From Variovorax dokdonensis (GTDB lineage: Bacteria > Pseudomonadota > Gammaproteobacteria > Burkholderiales > Burkholderiaceae_C): a DNA stretch of 64,000 nt. The stretch is taken from the NCBI RefSeq assembly GCF_030316895.1, contig NZ_JASZYV010000002.1, positions 62,001-126,000 of the forward strand, given 5' to 3'. The notes below the pieces were generated by a model that did no database searches, was not told where the DNA came from, and saw only the letters and a program-made list of their open reading frames with translations. The first letter of the stretch is position 1. Each line of letters opens with the position of its first letter. Position numbers and translations under genes: made by a program. Positions 17,393 through 25,575 of the stretch are shown one piece after another.

Positions 17393-19465
17393 ATGGCCGC
17401 CCTGCTGAAGAGGCACTGGGCGCGCATCCTGGTAACGCTGCTGCCGGTGGCGGCCATGGCGGCGTTCGTCGTGGCACCGAGCCGGCCCATGCTCGACAGC
17501 CTGGACTTCGGCATCTACGACTGGCGCCTGCGCCTGACGGCACCGCATACCTTCGACCCCCGAATCGTCATCGTCGACATCGACGACATGAGCCTGCAGG
17601 CCGTCGGCCAATGGCCATGGGGGCGCGACACCATGGCGCGGCTGACGCACGAACTGATGGACCGGCAAAAGGCGGCCGCGCTCGGCTTCGACATGGTGTT
17701 CCCTGAAGAGGACCGAAGCTCGGGCCTGAACAGCCTTCGCGAACTGGCCGATGGCCCGCTGAGCGACAACGCCGCGCTGAAAGCCCAACTGGAGAGCCTG
17801 ACGCCCGCGCTCGACAACGACGGCAACTTTGCTCGCGCCATGCATCACCACCGCGTCGCGCTTGGCTACTACCTGACGCAAAGCGGAACGCCGCTCACCA
17901 AGGGCACCTTGCCGCAGCCGCAGCTCAAGTCGACGGACTTTCCCGCCGGGCGCATCTACGCCACGCAGTGGAACGGCTTTGGCGGCAACATCGCCCCGCT
18001 GGCGGTGGCGGCCAGCGCGGCAGGGTTCATCAACGCATACATCAGTTCGCGCAGCGACGGACTGCTGCGATTGGCGCCATTACTGGCCTACTTCGGTGGC
18101 GAGCATGGCCAGGACGGGTATTACGAATCGCTGGGGCTGGCGGTCTACCGCCTCGCCACGGCCACCGAGCAGATTACGCCCCGCTTCGCCCCCACGAACG
18201 ACAAGGCCCCGCCGCTGCAGGCGCTGGTGCTGGGCAGCGGGCCTACTGCGACCACGGTGCCGGTGGATCAGATCAGCCGCATGCTGGTGCCCTATCGCGG
18301 CGCTGGCGGGGCCACGGGCGGCTCGTTCCAGTATGTCTCGGCCATCGACGTGCTTTCTGGCGGGCTGCGGCCCGGTGACTTGAGCGGCAAGATCGTCTTG
18401 GTCGGCACCACCGCTCCCGGCTTGCAGGACCTGCGCGCCACGCCCATGAGCGCCACTTTTCCGGGCGTCGAGGTGCACGCCAACGTCATCTCCGCCTTGC
18501 TGGATCGGCGGTTTGTCTCCTTGCCGGACTACGCCCGCGGGTTCGAACTGGCGGTGCTGCTCGTCGCGGGGCTGCTGCTGGCCTTCGTCATGTCGGCGCT
18601 GCCCTTGTTGCGCGCATCGATGTTCTTCCTGCTCGTGTTCCTGGCGGTGATCGCGTTCAACACCTGGCTCTTCCTGGCCCAGGGGCTGGTCCTGCCTTTG
18701 GCCTCTGCGCTCGTCACCATGCTGCTCGCCTTCGGCGCGAACATGGGGTGGGGATATTTGGTGGAAGCACGAGCCCGCCGGGGCCTGGCCAATCTGTTCG
18801 GTACCTATGTACCGCGCCCGCTGGTCGAAAAGATGCTAGAAAGCCCGCGCAACTACAGCATGCGCGCAGAGAGCAAGGAACTCACCGTCATGTTCTGCGA
18901 CATGCGCGGCTTTACGCGCATATCGGAGCAACTGCCGCCGGTGGCGTTGCAGAGCTTCCTGAACGAGTTGTTCAGCCGGCTGACCGAGATCATCAGCCGC
19001 CACGGCGGCACGGTCGACAAGTACATGGGCGACTGCGTGATGGCCTTCTGGGGTGCTCCCGTGCCCAGTGACGACCACGCCACGTCGGCCGTGGCCGCAG
19101 CGCTGGAAATGGCCGAGGCCGTCAAGCACCTGCGCATTGCCGACCAAGACACGGAAGTCAACGTTGGCATCGGCCTCAACACCGGCGTGATGAGCGTGGG
19201 TGACATGGGCTCGTTGGTGCGGCGCAGCTACACGGTGGTGGGCGACGCGGTCAATCTGGCCGCCCGGCTGGAAAGCCTGGGCCCCGCCTATGGCGTGGCC
19301 ATCGTTGCCAGCGAGCAGACCATGCAACGCAGCCGTGGATTTGAATCTCGACCGCGTGCAGGTTCGCGGCCGCCAGCAGAGCGTGACCATCTGCACCCCG
19401 TTGGGCTCGAGCCACGGCGCGGGAAAGGCTGGGCGTCTGTCAACCGGCCCAGCTGCATGAAGTGA
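17393..19465 (+). CDS. CHASE2-domain adenylate/guanylate cyclase (class III), C-terminus frameshifted
   Basis: Protein of 690 residues as read. An N-terminal membrane helix is followed by a periplasmic CHASE2 sensor (to about residue 360; it includes VIVDIDDMSLQAVGQWPW and LVGTTAPGLQDLRATP). Several transmembrane helices then lead to a class III cyclase domain (about 480-640). The metal-binding CDMRGFTRISEQL, YMGDCVMAFWGAP, and GLNTGVMSVGDMGS with VVGDAVNLAARLE are intact, so catalysis to cAMP or cGMP is plausible. The family tail LDRVQVRGRQQSVTI is encoded in another frame from about 19340, pointing to a one-base insertion (or two-base loss) near 19329-19350. The restored frame would stop at 19460. 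A phosphodiesterase gene follows downstream. Confidence 0.88.
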   Translation: MAALLKRHWARILVTLLPVAAMAAFVVAPSRPMLDSLDFGIYDWRLRLTAPHTFDPRIVIVDIDDMSLQAVGQWPWGRDTMARLTHELMDRQKAAALGFDMVFPEEDRSSGLNSLRELADGPLSDNAALKAQLESLTPALDNDGNFARAMHHHRVALGYYLTQSGTPLTKGTLPQPQLKSTDFPAGRIYATQWNGFGGNIAPLAVAASAAGFINAYISSRSDGLLRLAPLLAYFGGEHGQDGYYESLGLAVYRLATATEQITPRFAPTNDKAPPLQALVLGSGPTATTVPVDQISRMLVPYRGAGGATGGSFQYVSAIDVLSGGLRPGDLSGKIVLVGTTAPGLQDLRATPMSATFPGVEVHANVISALLDRRFVSLPDYARGFELAVLLVAGLLLAFVMSALPLLRASMFFLLVFLAVIAFNTWLFLAQGLVLPLASALVTMLLAFGANMGWGYLVEARARRGLANLFGTYVPRPLVEKMLESPRNYSMRAESKELTVMFCDMRGFTRISEQLPPVALQSFLNELFSRLTEIISRHGGTVDKYMGDCVMAFWGAPVPSDDHATSAVAAALEMAEAVKHLRIADQDTEVNVGIGLNTGVMSVGDMGSLVRRSYTVVGDAVNLAARLESLGPAYGVAIVASEQTMQRSRGFESRPRAGSRPPAERDHLHPVGLEPRRGKGWASVNRPSCMK

Positions 19466-19634
19466 TTAGGAAACATCTTTTCCTGCCGTGGGAAAAAGAT
19501 GCGAAAAAAGTCCTTTACCGCCTCCACACGTAGCGATTAGCCTCCGCTGAGCCTGCGCCGTGAAAACGTTCGGGCCGCTTCAAGAACATCCCAACCAACG
19601 AGAACGTTAGCCTTAAAACGAGGCTTTGCCACAG

Positions 19635-20417
19635 ATGCAGGTGCGTGTATTGGGGTGCTCCGGTGCCATTGCCAAGGACTGCCGGACCACCTCCTTCCTG
19701 GTTGACCGCGACCTGCTGGTGGACGCGGGCACCGGCGTTGGCGATCTCAACCTGTGGGAAATGAGCGAGATCGACGACGTGTTGCTCACGCACTCGCATC
19801 TCGACCACATCACCGCCCTGCCGCTGATGATCGACGCGGTGGCCAACCGCCGCACCAAACCCCTGCGCGTGCATGCGTTGCCTGAAACCATCGCGGCGCT
19901 GCGCACACACGTCTTCAACAACATCATCTGGCCGGACTTTGCCGCCATCCCCAGCCGCGATGCGCCATTCGTGAGCTTTCACGAAATCGACATGGGCCAA
20001 GTGCTGACCCTGGGCACCCAGCGACCCAAGGTCATCGAAGTGCTGCCCGCATTCCATACCGTGCCGGCCTGCGGCTTTGCCATTGGCTGCGCCGAGGGCG
20101 GAAGGCAATGGGTGTTCAGCGGCGACACCGAGCGCAACCAGAGCTTCTGGCAGCGGGTGAATCAACTGGACGTGGGCGCCCTCGTCATCGAAACCGCCTT
20201 CAGCAACCGCGAGCAAGCCCTGGCCGAGCGCAGCCGCCACCTCTCGCCCGCCACCCTCGTCGAAGAGCTGGGCCTGATCGGTGCCGACAAGCGCTACCCG
20301 ATCTACATCACCCACACCAAGCCGGCCGAAACGGCCGAGATCATGAGCCAGATCGGCGGCCAGGTGAGCCACCACGACATCCGCTGGCTGGCCGCGGATG
20401 ACGTTCTCGTCCTCTGA
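19635..20417 (+). CDS. Metallo-beta-lactamase-fold 3',5'-cyclic-nucleotide phosphodiesterase
   Basis: Protein of 260 residues of the metallo-beta-lactamase fold. The metal motif is THSHLDH (residues near 55), with later ligands in PAFHTVPACG, the FSGDT motif, and the C-terminal YITHTKPAE. The fold and the N-terminal LGCSGAIAKDCRTTSFL resemble class II cyclic-nucleotide phosphodiesterases, which open cAMP or cGMP to the 5' monophosphate. The gene sits right after a cyclase gene, so synthesis and hydrolysis are paired. ATG 19635 was chosen because an upstream TTG (19626) adds only three residues. The next gene is pilA. Confidence 0.87.
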   Translation: MQVRVLGCSGAIAKDCRTTSFLVDRDLLVDAGTGVGDLNLWEMSEIDDVLLTHSHLDHITALPLMIDAVANRRTKPLRVHALPETIAALRTHVFNNIIWPDFAAIPSRDAPFVSFHEIDMGQVLTLGTQRPKVIEVLPAFHTVPACGFAIGCAEGGRQWVFSGDTERNQSFWQRVNQLDVGALVIETAFSNREQALAERSRHLSPATLVEELGLIGADKRYPIYITHTKPAETAEIMSQIGGQVSHHDIRWLAADDVLVL

Positions 20418-20637
20418 GGGTAGACATTTCTTGCGGAGTGACAAGAAATGTCAGGCGGCTGATGCTGCGCGGCAACAGAAATTGTCAGTGCCTGTAACTC
20501 GTTCGTGAACAAAGTCTCGGGAAAACGCCGAGAAGCGAGACGAAAAGGGGTTGGCACAGATGCTGCGGTTACAGGTTCGGCTCCGGGGCGCTCCCGGGCT
20601 TGATTTAAAGATTTGAACCAACCCAGGAGTTAGAGAA
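20418..20637. promoter_or_regulatory. pilA upstream regulatory region
   Basis: This 220-base gap contains an 11-bp perfect inverted repeat (20423-20433 and 20442-20452, GACATTTCTTG / CAAGAAATGTC). Inside its right half is the smaller palindrome TGACA-N5-TGTCA (20439-20453). A further TGTCA lies at 20483-20487. In Pseudomonas the pilin activator PilR binds repeats containing TGTC upstream of a sigma-54 promoter, and the layout here is the same. No T-tract follows the hairpin, so it is probably an operator rather than a terminator. Confidence 0.6.
20551..20567 (+). promoter_or_regulatory. Sigma-54 (-24/-12) promoter of pilA
   Basis: TTGGCACAGATGCTGCG has GG (20553-20554) and GC (20565-20566) separated by exactly ten bases, plus the TGGCAC core of the -24 element. 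It lies about 70 bases before the pilA start. Sigma-54/PilR control of pilA is established in Pseudomonas. Confidence 0.8.
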
Positions 20638-21087
20638 ATGAACCGTCGTTCTATCGCACGCAACGTGCAGAAGGGCTTCACCCTTATCGAACTGATGATC
20701 GTTGTGGCGATCATCGGTATCTTGGCTGCTGTGGCGCTGCCGGCTTATCAGGATTACACGAAGCGTGCGCGCGTTTCGGAAGGTCTGGGTCTGGCTGCTG
20801 CTGCCAAGGCTGGTGTTGGCGAGTACTTTGCCTCCAAGAGTGAGTGGCCAGATGACAACACGAAGGCCGGCCTTCCCGCTGCTGCATCCATCGCTGGCAA
20901 TGCCGTTAGCGGCGTCGAAGTTGGAACTGGCGGCGTCATTACGATTACCTACACTTCGCTGGTCGACACGGGTAGCAAGACAGTGACTTTGACGCCGTCC
21001 AGCGCGTCTGCTGGCTCGGTCAAGTGGACCTGCCGTGGTGGCAATAGCATGCCGACGAAGTACCTGCCGTCGGAATGCCGTCCGTAA
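20638..21087 (+). CDS. pilA: Type IV major pilin PilA
   Basis: Prepilin of 149 residues. It has a short positively charged leader ending at G13, cut by PilD before F14, then [19 protein letters not shown] with the conserved Glu at +5, the hydrophobic helix and [12 protein letters not shown]. Two cysteines near the C-terminus (WTC ... SEC) can form the D-loop disulphide. The subunit polymerises into the pilus fibre for twitching, adhesion and DNA uptake. The C-terminal half is Ser/Thr/Gly-rich and could be glycosylated. It has its own sigma-54 promoter, a start preceded by CAGGAG, and a terminator at 21111. A membrane glycosyltransferase-like gene follows. Confidence 0.97.
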   Translation: MNRRSIARNVQKGFTLIELMIVVAIIGILAAVALPAYQDYTKRARVSEGLGLAAAAKAGVGEYFASKSEWPDDNTKAGLPAAASIAGNAVSGVEVGTGGVITITYTSLVDTGSKTVTLTPSSASAGSVKWTCRGGNSMPTKYLPSECRP

Positions 21088-21110
21088 CAGACGCTTAGTT
21101 GCACAGAATA

Positions 21111-21140
21111 AAGAGGCACCTCGAGTGCCTCTTTTCATTT
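21111..21140 (+). terminator. Intrinsic terminator of pilA
   Basis: A 9-bp perfect stem, AAGAGGCAC / GTGCCTCTT, with a 5-base loop followed by TTCATTT. It ends just before the start of the downstream membrane-protein gene, so pilA can be transcribed much more than the genes behind it. Confidence 0.85.
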
Positions 21141-21157
21141 CACCGGCAAGCGCATCC

Positions 21158-23161
21158 ATGTCTCAAGTCTTCACAAACGGCCAACCCACGGCGGTTCGTG
21201 GACAAGTGTCCTTGACCCAAGCAGGAGGATGGCTGCTCCTCTTGGCCATTGCTGCCGCCTGCTATTGGCCTGGCCTTTCGGGGACCTTCGTCTTTGATGA
21301 CGACGTCAACATTCTTCAAAACGGCTCGCTACGAATTCGCGATCTAAGTTGGTCGGAAGGTTGGGCTGCGGCGTGGTCTGGCCACGCCGGTCCTTTAGGC
21401 CGACCGGTATCTCTCCTGACATTTGCGCTTAACTACTATTTTTCCGGGTTCGATCCGTTTGCTTTCAAACTGACGAATCTAATGATCCACCTGGCGAACG
21501 CAGTCCTCGTAGGCGCGCTAACGCAACGCCTGTTCTTAGTCCTGCGCGAGCGACAGGCAATTGCCGTGACCCTGACGCCGGGTTGGCTAGATCAAAGTGC
21601 TGGCTGCCTTGTGGCAGCCCTTTGGGTGCTGCATCCGCTCAATTTAACCGGCGTCTTGTACGTGGTGCAGCGGATGACGAGTCTGTCTGCATTCTTCGGG
21701 TTTGTTGCTGTCCTTGCCTACACCTCATATCGCGCTAGGACCTTTGCACGAACCGAAGTTCGGCGTCCGCTGGCATATGCCATCACTATGGGGGCGATCG
21801 TACTCGTAGGCCTGACGCTGTCTGTCCTGAGCAAAGAGAGTGGCCTTTTGTTCGCGCCACTCATCTTGTGGATCGAGACTTGGGTCTTTAGGTTCCGCGT
21901 AAACGGTCGAATGGCACAGTTGTTCGGCGTCGATGTGTCGCGTTGTGCGCTGGCGGCGGTAGTTGTCACGGCCATTTACTTGATGATTTTTAAGTTGCCG
22001 CAAATGCTGGGCCCTGGCGCGTTTGCAAATCGAGACTTCACTCTAATTGAACGGGGGATGACAGAGACGCGGGTACTGCTTTTCTACCTGCGCATGTTTG
22101 TGTTGCCCAGAAATTCCGAACTTTCCCTCTACCACGACGACGTGGAAATTTCGCATGGACTATGGGATCCTCCTTCTACTGCCCTATCGATGGTAGTTTT
22201 GGCTGCCATTACCCTTGCGTGCTGGGTATTTCGAAAGCGCTTCCCCGAGCTAATCTTCGGTTGGGGGTGGTTTTTAATTGCGCATGCACTCGAGTCCACG
22301 ATCTTTCCACTGGAGTTGGTCTACGAACATCGCAACTATTTTGCGACCATTGGATTGCTCGTGATCGTTCCACTAGCGGTCCGTCGAGCTGGAGAGGTTC
22401 GTTCTAGACGCCTTCTTGTGCTCCTGTTTGCGGGCTACGTGGGTATCCTTGGATTCGTGACCTACGTAAGGGCTTTGCAATGGTCGGATCCAGTCGACTG
22501 GATTGCGCTTGAAGCGGGCAACCACCCTCGATCGCCGCGTGCCAACTACGATCTAGCACGTGTCTATATGGTTTTGCGTAGCCAAAGTGGAGACGATCGC
22601 TTTGGCGTTCTCGCAGACGAAGCCCTAGCCAAGGCCACACAGTCCTACTTGCCTGGTGTCCTGCCCTTCATTGCGAGAATGCAGTTGGCTTACTTTCGGC
22701 GCATTGAGCCAGATGCGGCTTTAGCGGAGAAGGTGCTGCACGGACTGAAGACTTGGCCCTATCACAACGTCACCAACTCAACGTTGGCCTCGGTCGTGGC
22801 GTGCCAAGTCGAAATGACGTGTCGGATGCCTGATTCTCTGGTACTTCAACTACTCACTGCTCCTCTTCAAAATCGGTCGCTGCGCATCGGTGACCGCGCA
22901 GAACTAATCAAACTGCAGGCTCAGTATTACATCAACAAATTGGGAGACATGGCTACCGGCGAGATGCTCATACGCCAATCCATTGATCTCGTGGACAGTG
23001 CGCCCACTCGCATCATGTACGCACAATGTTTGGCCTTTCAGAGCAAGTTCGGTCAAGGAATGATCGAGTTGGAAAAGGCACAAGCAATGGATATCCTCGG
23101 AATCTATCGACGTCAAATTGAAGTCGAACGAGAAGCAATGCGGCATGCGCAGGCTGAATGA
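21158..23161 (+). CDS. Polytopic membrane GT-C-like protein with C-terminal TPR-like region; candidate pilin glycosyltransferase
   Basis: Protein of 667 residues. The first two-thirds are highly hydrophobic (about ten predicted transmembrane helices). The first periplasmic loop has the acidic motif FVFDDDVNIL, typical of GT-C fold glycosyltransferases (TMTC and ArnT/PMT relatives), and later come LWVLHPLNLTGVLYVVQRMT and YEHRNYFATIGL. The C-terminal 200 residues look like soluble helical TPR-type repeats. Such proteins take sugars from lipid carriers. The position right after the pilA terminator suggests it glycosylates pilin, like TfpW or PilO/TfpO encoded behind pilin genes in Pseudomonas, but this is inference. 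No good ribosome site precedes ATG 21158. Codon use is AT-richer than the surroundings. Confidence 0.7.
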   Translation: MSQVFTNGQPTAVRGQVSLTQAGGWLLLLAIAAACYWPGLSGTFVFDDDVNILQNGSLRIRDLSWSEGWAAAWSGHAGPLGRPVSLLTFALNYYFSGFDPFAFKLTNLMIHLANAVLVGALTQRLFLVLRERQAIAVTLTPGWLDQSAGCLVAALWVLHPLNLTGVLYVVQRMTSLSAFFGFVAVLAYTSYRARTFARTEVRRPLAYAITMGAIVLVGLTLSVLSKESGLLFAPLILWIETWVFRFRVNGRMAQLFGVDVSRCALAAVVVTAIYLMIFKLPQMLGPGAFANRDFTLIERGMTETRVLLFYLRMFVLPRNSELSLYHDDVEISHGLWDPPSTALSMVVLAAITLACWVFRKRFPELIFGWGWFLIAHALESTIFPLELVYEHRNYFATIGLLVIVPLAVRRAGEVRSRRLLVLLFAGYVGILGFVTYVRALQWSDPVDWIALEAGNHPRSPRANYDLARVYMVLRSQSGDDRFGVLADEALAKATQSYLPGVLPFIARMQLAYFRRIEPDAALAEKVLHGLKTWPYHNVTNSTLASVVACQVEMTCRMPDSLVLQLLTAPLQNRSLRIGDRAELIKLQAQYYINKLGDMATGEMLIRQSIDLVDSAPTRIMYAQCLAFQSKFGQGMIELEKAQAMDILGIYRRQIEVEREAMRHAQAE

Positions 23162-24119
23162 ATGGGGAAAAGTCTTGGGGAAAATTCATAAACCGATGGA
23201 TCATTCTGACGCAGATATCTGCAGAGATATTTCTTCTGATCAACGGCTCAATTTTGCAAGCGTGAGCGTTGTGATTCCTGCTCGAAACGAGGCCGTGGGT
23301 TTGGCAACTCTGCTCCCGGAATTGCTTGACCAATTGCCGGGGGCCGAGATCATTCTCTCTGACGATGGTTCGACCGACGGATCGAGTGAACTGGCTCGTA
23401 CGTTGGGAGCACACGTTCAACGCCGACCTTACGGCGCTGGGAATGGAGCGGCAATTAAATCTGGTGTTCGCGCAGCTACGCGGGAGTGGGTTGTCTTCAT
23501 GGACGGCGATGGTCAACACCGAGCACAGGATGTTGCGCGTCTCGTCAAGCGCCTCTCGGAAGGTTACGAAATGGTGGTCGGCGCTCGAAATTCCGAAGGA
23601 CAAGCCAGTCGCCACCGAGGTCTGGCGAATGCCTTTTACAACCGGCTTGCCTCGTGGATGGTAGGGCATCCCGTAAAAGACCTGACATCAGGCTTTCGCG
23701 TGGTGCGGCGCAAGAAGTTCATGGAGTTTCTCCACCTGCTTCCAAATGGCTTCTCCTATCCGACAACTTGCACGATGGCCTTCTTTCGGGCGGGTTATCC
23801 GGTGGCGTACGAGTCGATCAACGTACAGCAGAGGCAAAAAGGCACGACCAGCCACGTGAGGATCTGGCGCGACGGTGTTCGCTTCCTGTTGATCATTTTC
23901 AAGATCGGAACGCTTTACTCGCCACTCAAATTGTTCGCGCCAATTGCTGCGTCATTTTTCTTCACAGGGTTGGCCTACTACGCCTACACCTATTTCACGA
24001 TTCACCGCTTCACAAACATGAGCGTTCTGCTGTTCAGCGCGTCCGTAATAGTTTTCCTGATCGGGCTTGTTTCAGAGCAGATCACAGCATTGATGTACCG
24101 CGATGCAGAAGGGACATAA
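23145..24119 (+). CDS. GT2 glycosyltransferase with C-terminal membrane anchor (polyprenyl-phosphate sugar synthase type)
   Basis: Protein of about 324 residues. The GT-A fold GT2 domain starts at SVVIPARNEA and shows ILSDDGSTDGS and the metal-binding FMDGDGQH. Two hydrophobic helices at the C-terminus (about residues 255-315) match the DPM1/GtrB/ArnC type, which transfers a sugar from a nucleotide donor to undecaprenyl phosphate at the inner membrane. The start could also be ATG 23196; 23145 overlaps the previous gene by 17 bases. It could make the lipid-linked sugar used by the GT-C protein encoded just upstream. Base composition is AT-richer than the chromosome around it. Confidence 0.83.
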   Translation: MRRLNEWGKVLGKIHKPMDHSDADICRDISSDQRLNFASVSVVIPARNEAVGLATLLPELLDQLPGAEIILSDDGSTDGSSELARTLGAHVQRRPYGAGNGAAIKSGVRAATREWVVFMDGDGQHRAQDVARLVKRLSEGYEMVVGARNSEGQASRHRGLANAFYNRLASWMVGHPVKDLTSGFRVVRRKKFMEFLHLLPNGFSYPTTCTMAFFRAGYPVAYESINVQQRQKGTTSHVRIWRDGVRFLLIIFKIGTLYSPLKLFAPIAASFFFTGLAYYAYTYFTIHRFTNMSVLLFSASVIVFLIGLVSEQITALMYRDAEGT

Positions 24120-24172
24120 CGCCCTTTGGTTAGGCAGATCCAACCGTGCGCGGGCGGCTGCAGGGCGAGTCA

Positions 24173-25411
24173 GTGACTGAGCGGGTAGTCGTGTCGACGG
24201 ATCGGCCTCGTCTTCTGGTTCTCGCCTCGACCTATCCACGCTGGCGCGACGATCCCGAGCCTGGCTTCGTGCATGAGCTTTGCCGCAGGTTGGCCTCGCG
24301 GTTCGAAGTGATAGTTGTCTGCCCCCATGCTCCAGGTGCATTGCATCAAGAAGATCTGGATGGCGTGGAGGTGCATAGGTATCGCTACGCTCCCAGCTGT
24401 TGGGAGCGACTGGTGAACGACGGCGGGATCGTGGGCAATCTCCGGCGACACCGATGGATGCTGGCCCTTGTCCCAGGGTTCGTGGTGATGCAGGCTTGGC
24501 ACGCTTGGCGAATTGCCCGCCAGCGCCCGATCACGGTGCTACATGCGCACTGGCTGATTCCCCAAGGCGCCATCGCGGCTGCGTTGCAACTTATCCTTCG
24601 CCGGCCGATTCCTTACGTTGTGACATCGCACGGAGCTGACCTCTACGCTCTTCGTGCGAAGCCTGTCGTCACCCTTAAGAAATGGGTGCTCAAGCGCGCG
24701 GCCGCGATTACAGTGGTGAGTTCAGCCATGCGGAAATTGGTTGTACAAATGGGCGTCCCGGCGCACGCAGTGAACGTCCTACCGATGGGCGTCGACTTGG
24801 CCGAACGATTCGTTCCCGCGAAGTCGGTTCGCGACGGGAATGAGCTGCTTTTCGTCGGTCGTTTGGTTGAGAAGAAGGGCTTGCGCCATCTCATCGATGC
24901 AATGCCGCTCGTTCTTCAGGAGTTCCCGCACGCGACCTTGACCATCGCCGGATTTGGTCCGGACGAAGGCCCGTTGAAAGCCTTGGCTGGGAAGCGGGAC
25001 GTGGCGCACGCCGTTCGATTCCTCGGGGCCGTTCCCCAAGCGAAACTGCCGGCGCTGTATCAGCGGGCATCGGTCTTCGTGGCTCCATTTGTGACTGCTG
25101 CCACCGGCGACCAGGAGGGGCTGCCGGTGGCGCTGATGGAGGCAGTTGGTTGTGGTTGCCCAGTGGTCGCAGGCTATGTGCAAGGCCTCGAGGACATACT
25201 TGGGGAGGATACGCCGGTGATTACCGTTGACCCGACAGACGCCCAAGCGCTCGCCCTGCGCATTGTTGGAGTGCTTCGAGCGCCCGATGAGGCCCAAGCA
25301 ACTGCGGCCCGCGTGCGCAGCCGCGCTCATGATCTACTGGACTGGAGCCAGGTCGAACGGCGCTATGGCGATGTGCTGGCTCAAGCGTGCTCTGGGGGCC
25401 TCCGGCGATGA
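24173..25411 (+). CDS. GT4-family glycosyltransferase
   Basis: Protein of about 412 residues with the GT-B fold. The N-terminal acceptor domain begins LLVLASTYPRWRDDPEPGFVHELCRRL. The C-terminal donor domain has LLFVGRLVEKKGLRHLI, GFGPDEG and the EX7E-type motif (FVAPF...DQEGLPVALMEAVGCGCPVVAG). It is a retaining transferase adding a hexose or similar to a lipid-linked glycan on the cytoplasmic side; donor and acceptor are unknown. The start is either GTG 24173 (an AGGGCGAG site lies before it) or GTG 24146. About 130 bases without an intact gene follow before the dehydrogenase. Confidence 0.85.
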   Translation: MTERVVVSTDRPRLLVLASTYPRWRDDPEPGFVHELCRRLASRFEVIVVCPHAPGALHQEDLDGVEVHRYRYAPSCWERLVNDGGIVGNLRRHRWMLALVPGFVVMQAWHAWRIARQRPITVLHAHWLIPQGAIAAALQLILRRPIPYVVTSHGADLYALRAKPVVTLKKWVLKRAAAITVVSSAMRKLVVQMGVPAHAVNVLPMGVDLAERFVPAKSVRDGNELLFVGRLVEKKGLRHLIDAMPLVLQEFPHATLTIAGFGPDEGPLKALAGKRDVAHAVRFLGAVPQAKLPALYQRASVFVAPFVTAATGDQEGLPVALMEAVGCGCPVVAGYVQGLEDILGEDTPVITVDPTDAQALALRIVGVLRAPDEAQATAARVRSRAHDLLDWSQVERRYGDVLAQACSGGLRR

Positions 25412-25454
25412 GCGTCTCAACTGCCTGGGCGCAATCCCGGGGATTCAAAGGCGC

Positions 25455-25575
25455 TCACTTGCGAGCGATCTGGCAGCGCCCCAGAAATTCGACCACCACT
25501 GGCACCATCTCTTGCCGGTAAGCCTTGAACACGAGATCTGAATGACCGCCCTGCTTCAACTCGCCTCCCGTATAA
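25455..25575 (-). pseudogene. Possible 3' remnant of an alpha/beta-hydrolase gene
   Basis: Read on the minus strand, this stretch encodes [19 protein letters not shown] and a few more residues before a stop at 25455. The pattern GGH-D-L followed by a Tyr-Arg helix and a final EFL resembles the C-terminal tail of alpha/beta hydrolases, including their catalytic-His GGH. There is no conserved upstream part, since it runs into the dehydrogenase gene on the other strand. It may be a decayed neighbour or chance. Confidence 0.25.

Noticed and set aside
16577..17881. 434-codon minus-strand frame over the FHA and cyclase genes
   Set aside because: Shadow of well-supported plus-strand genes; no domain visible.
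20423..20452. Hairpin as terminator of the phosphodiesterase gene
   Set aside because: A perfect stem but no T-tract after it; its position and TGTC content fit an operator better.
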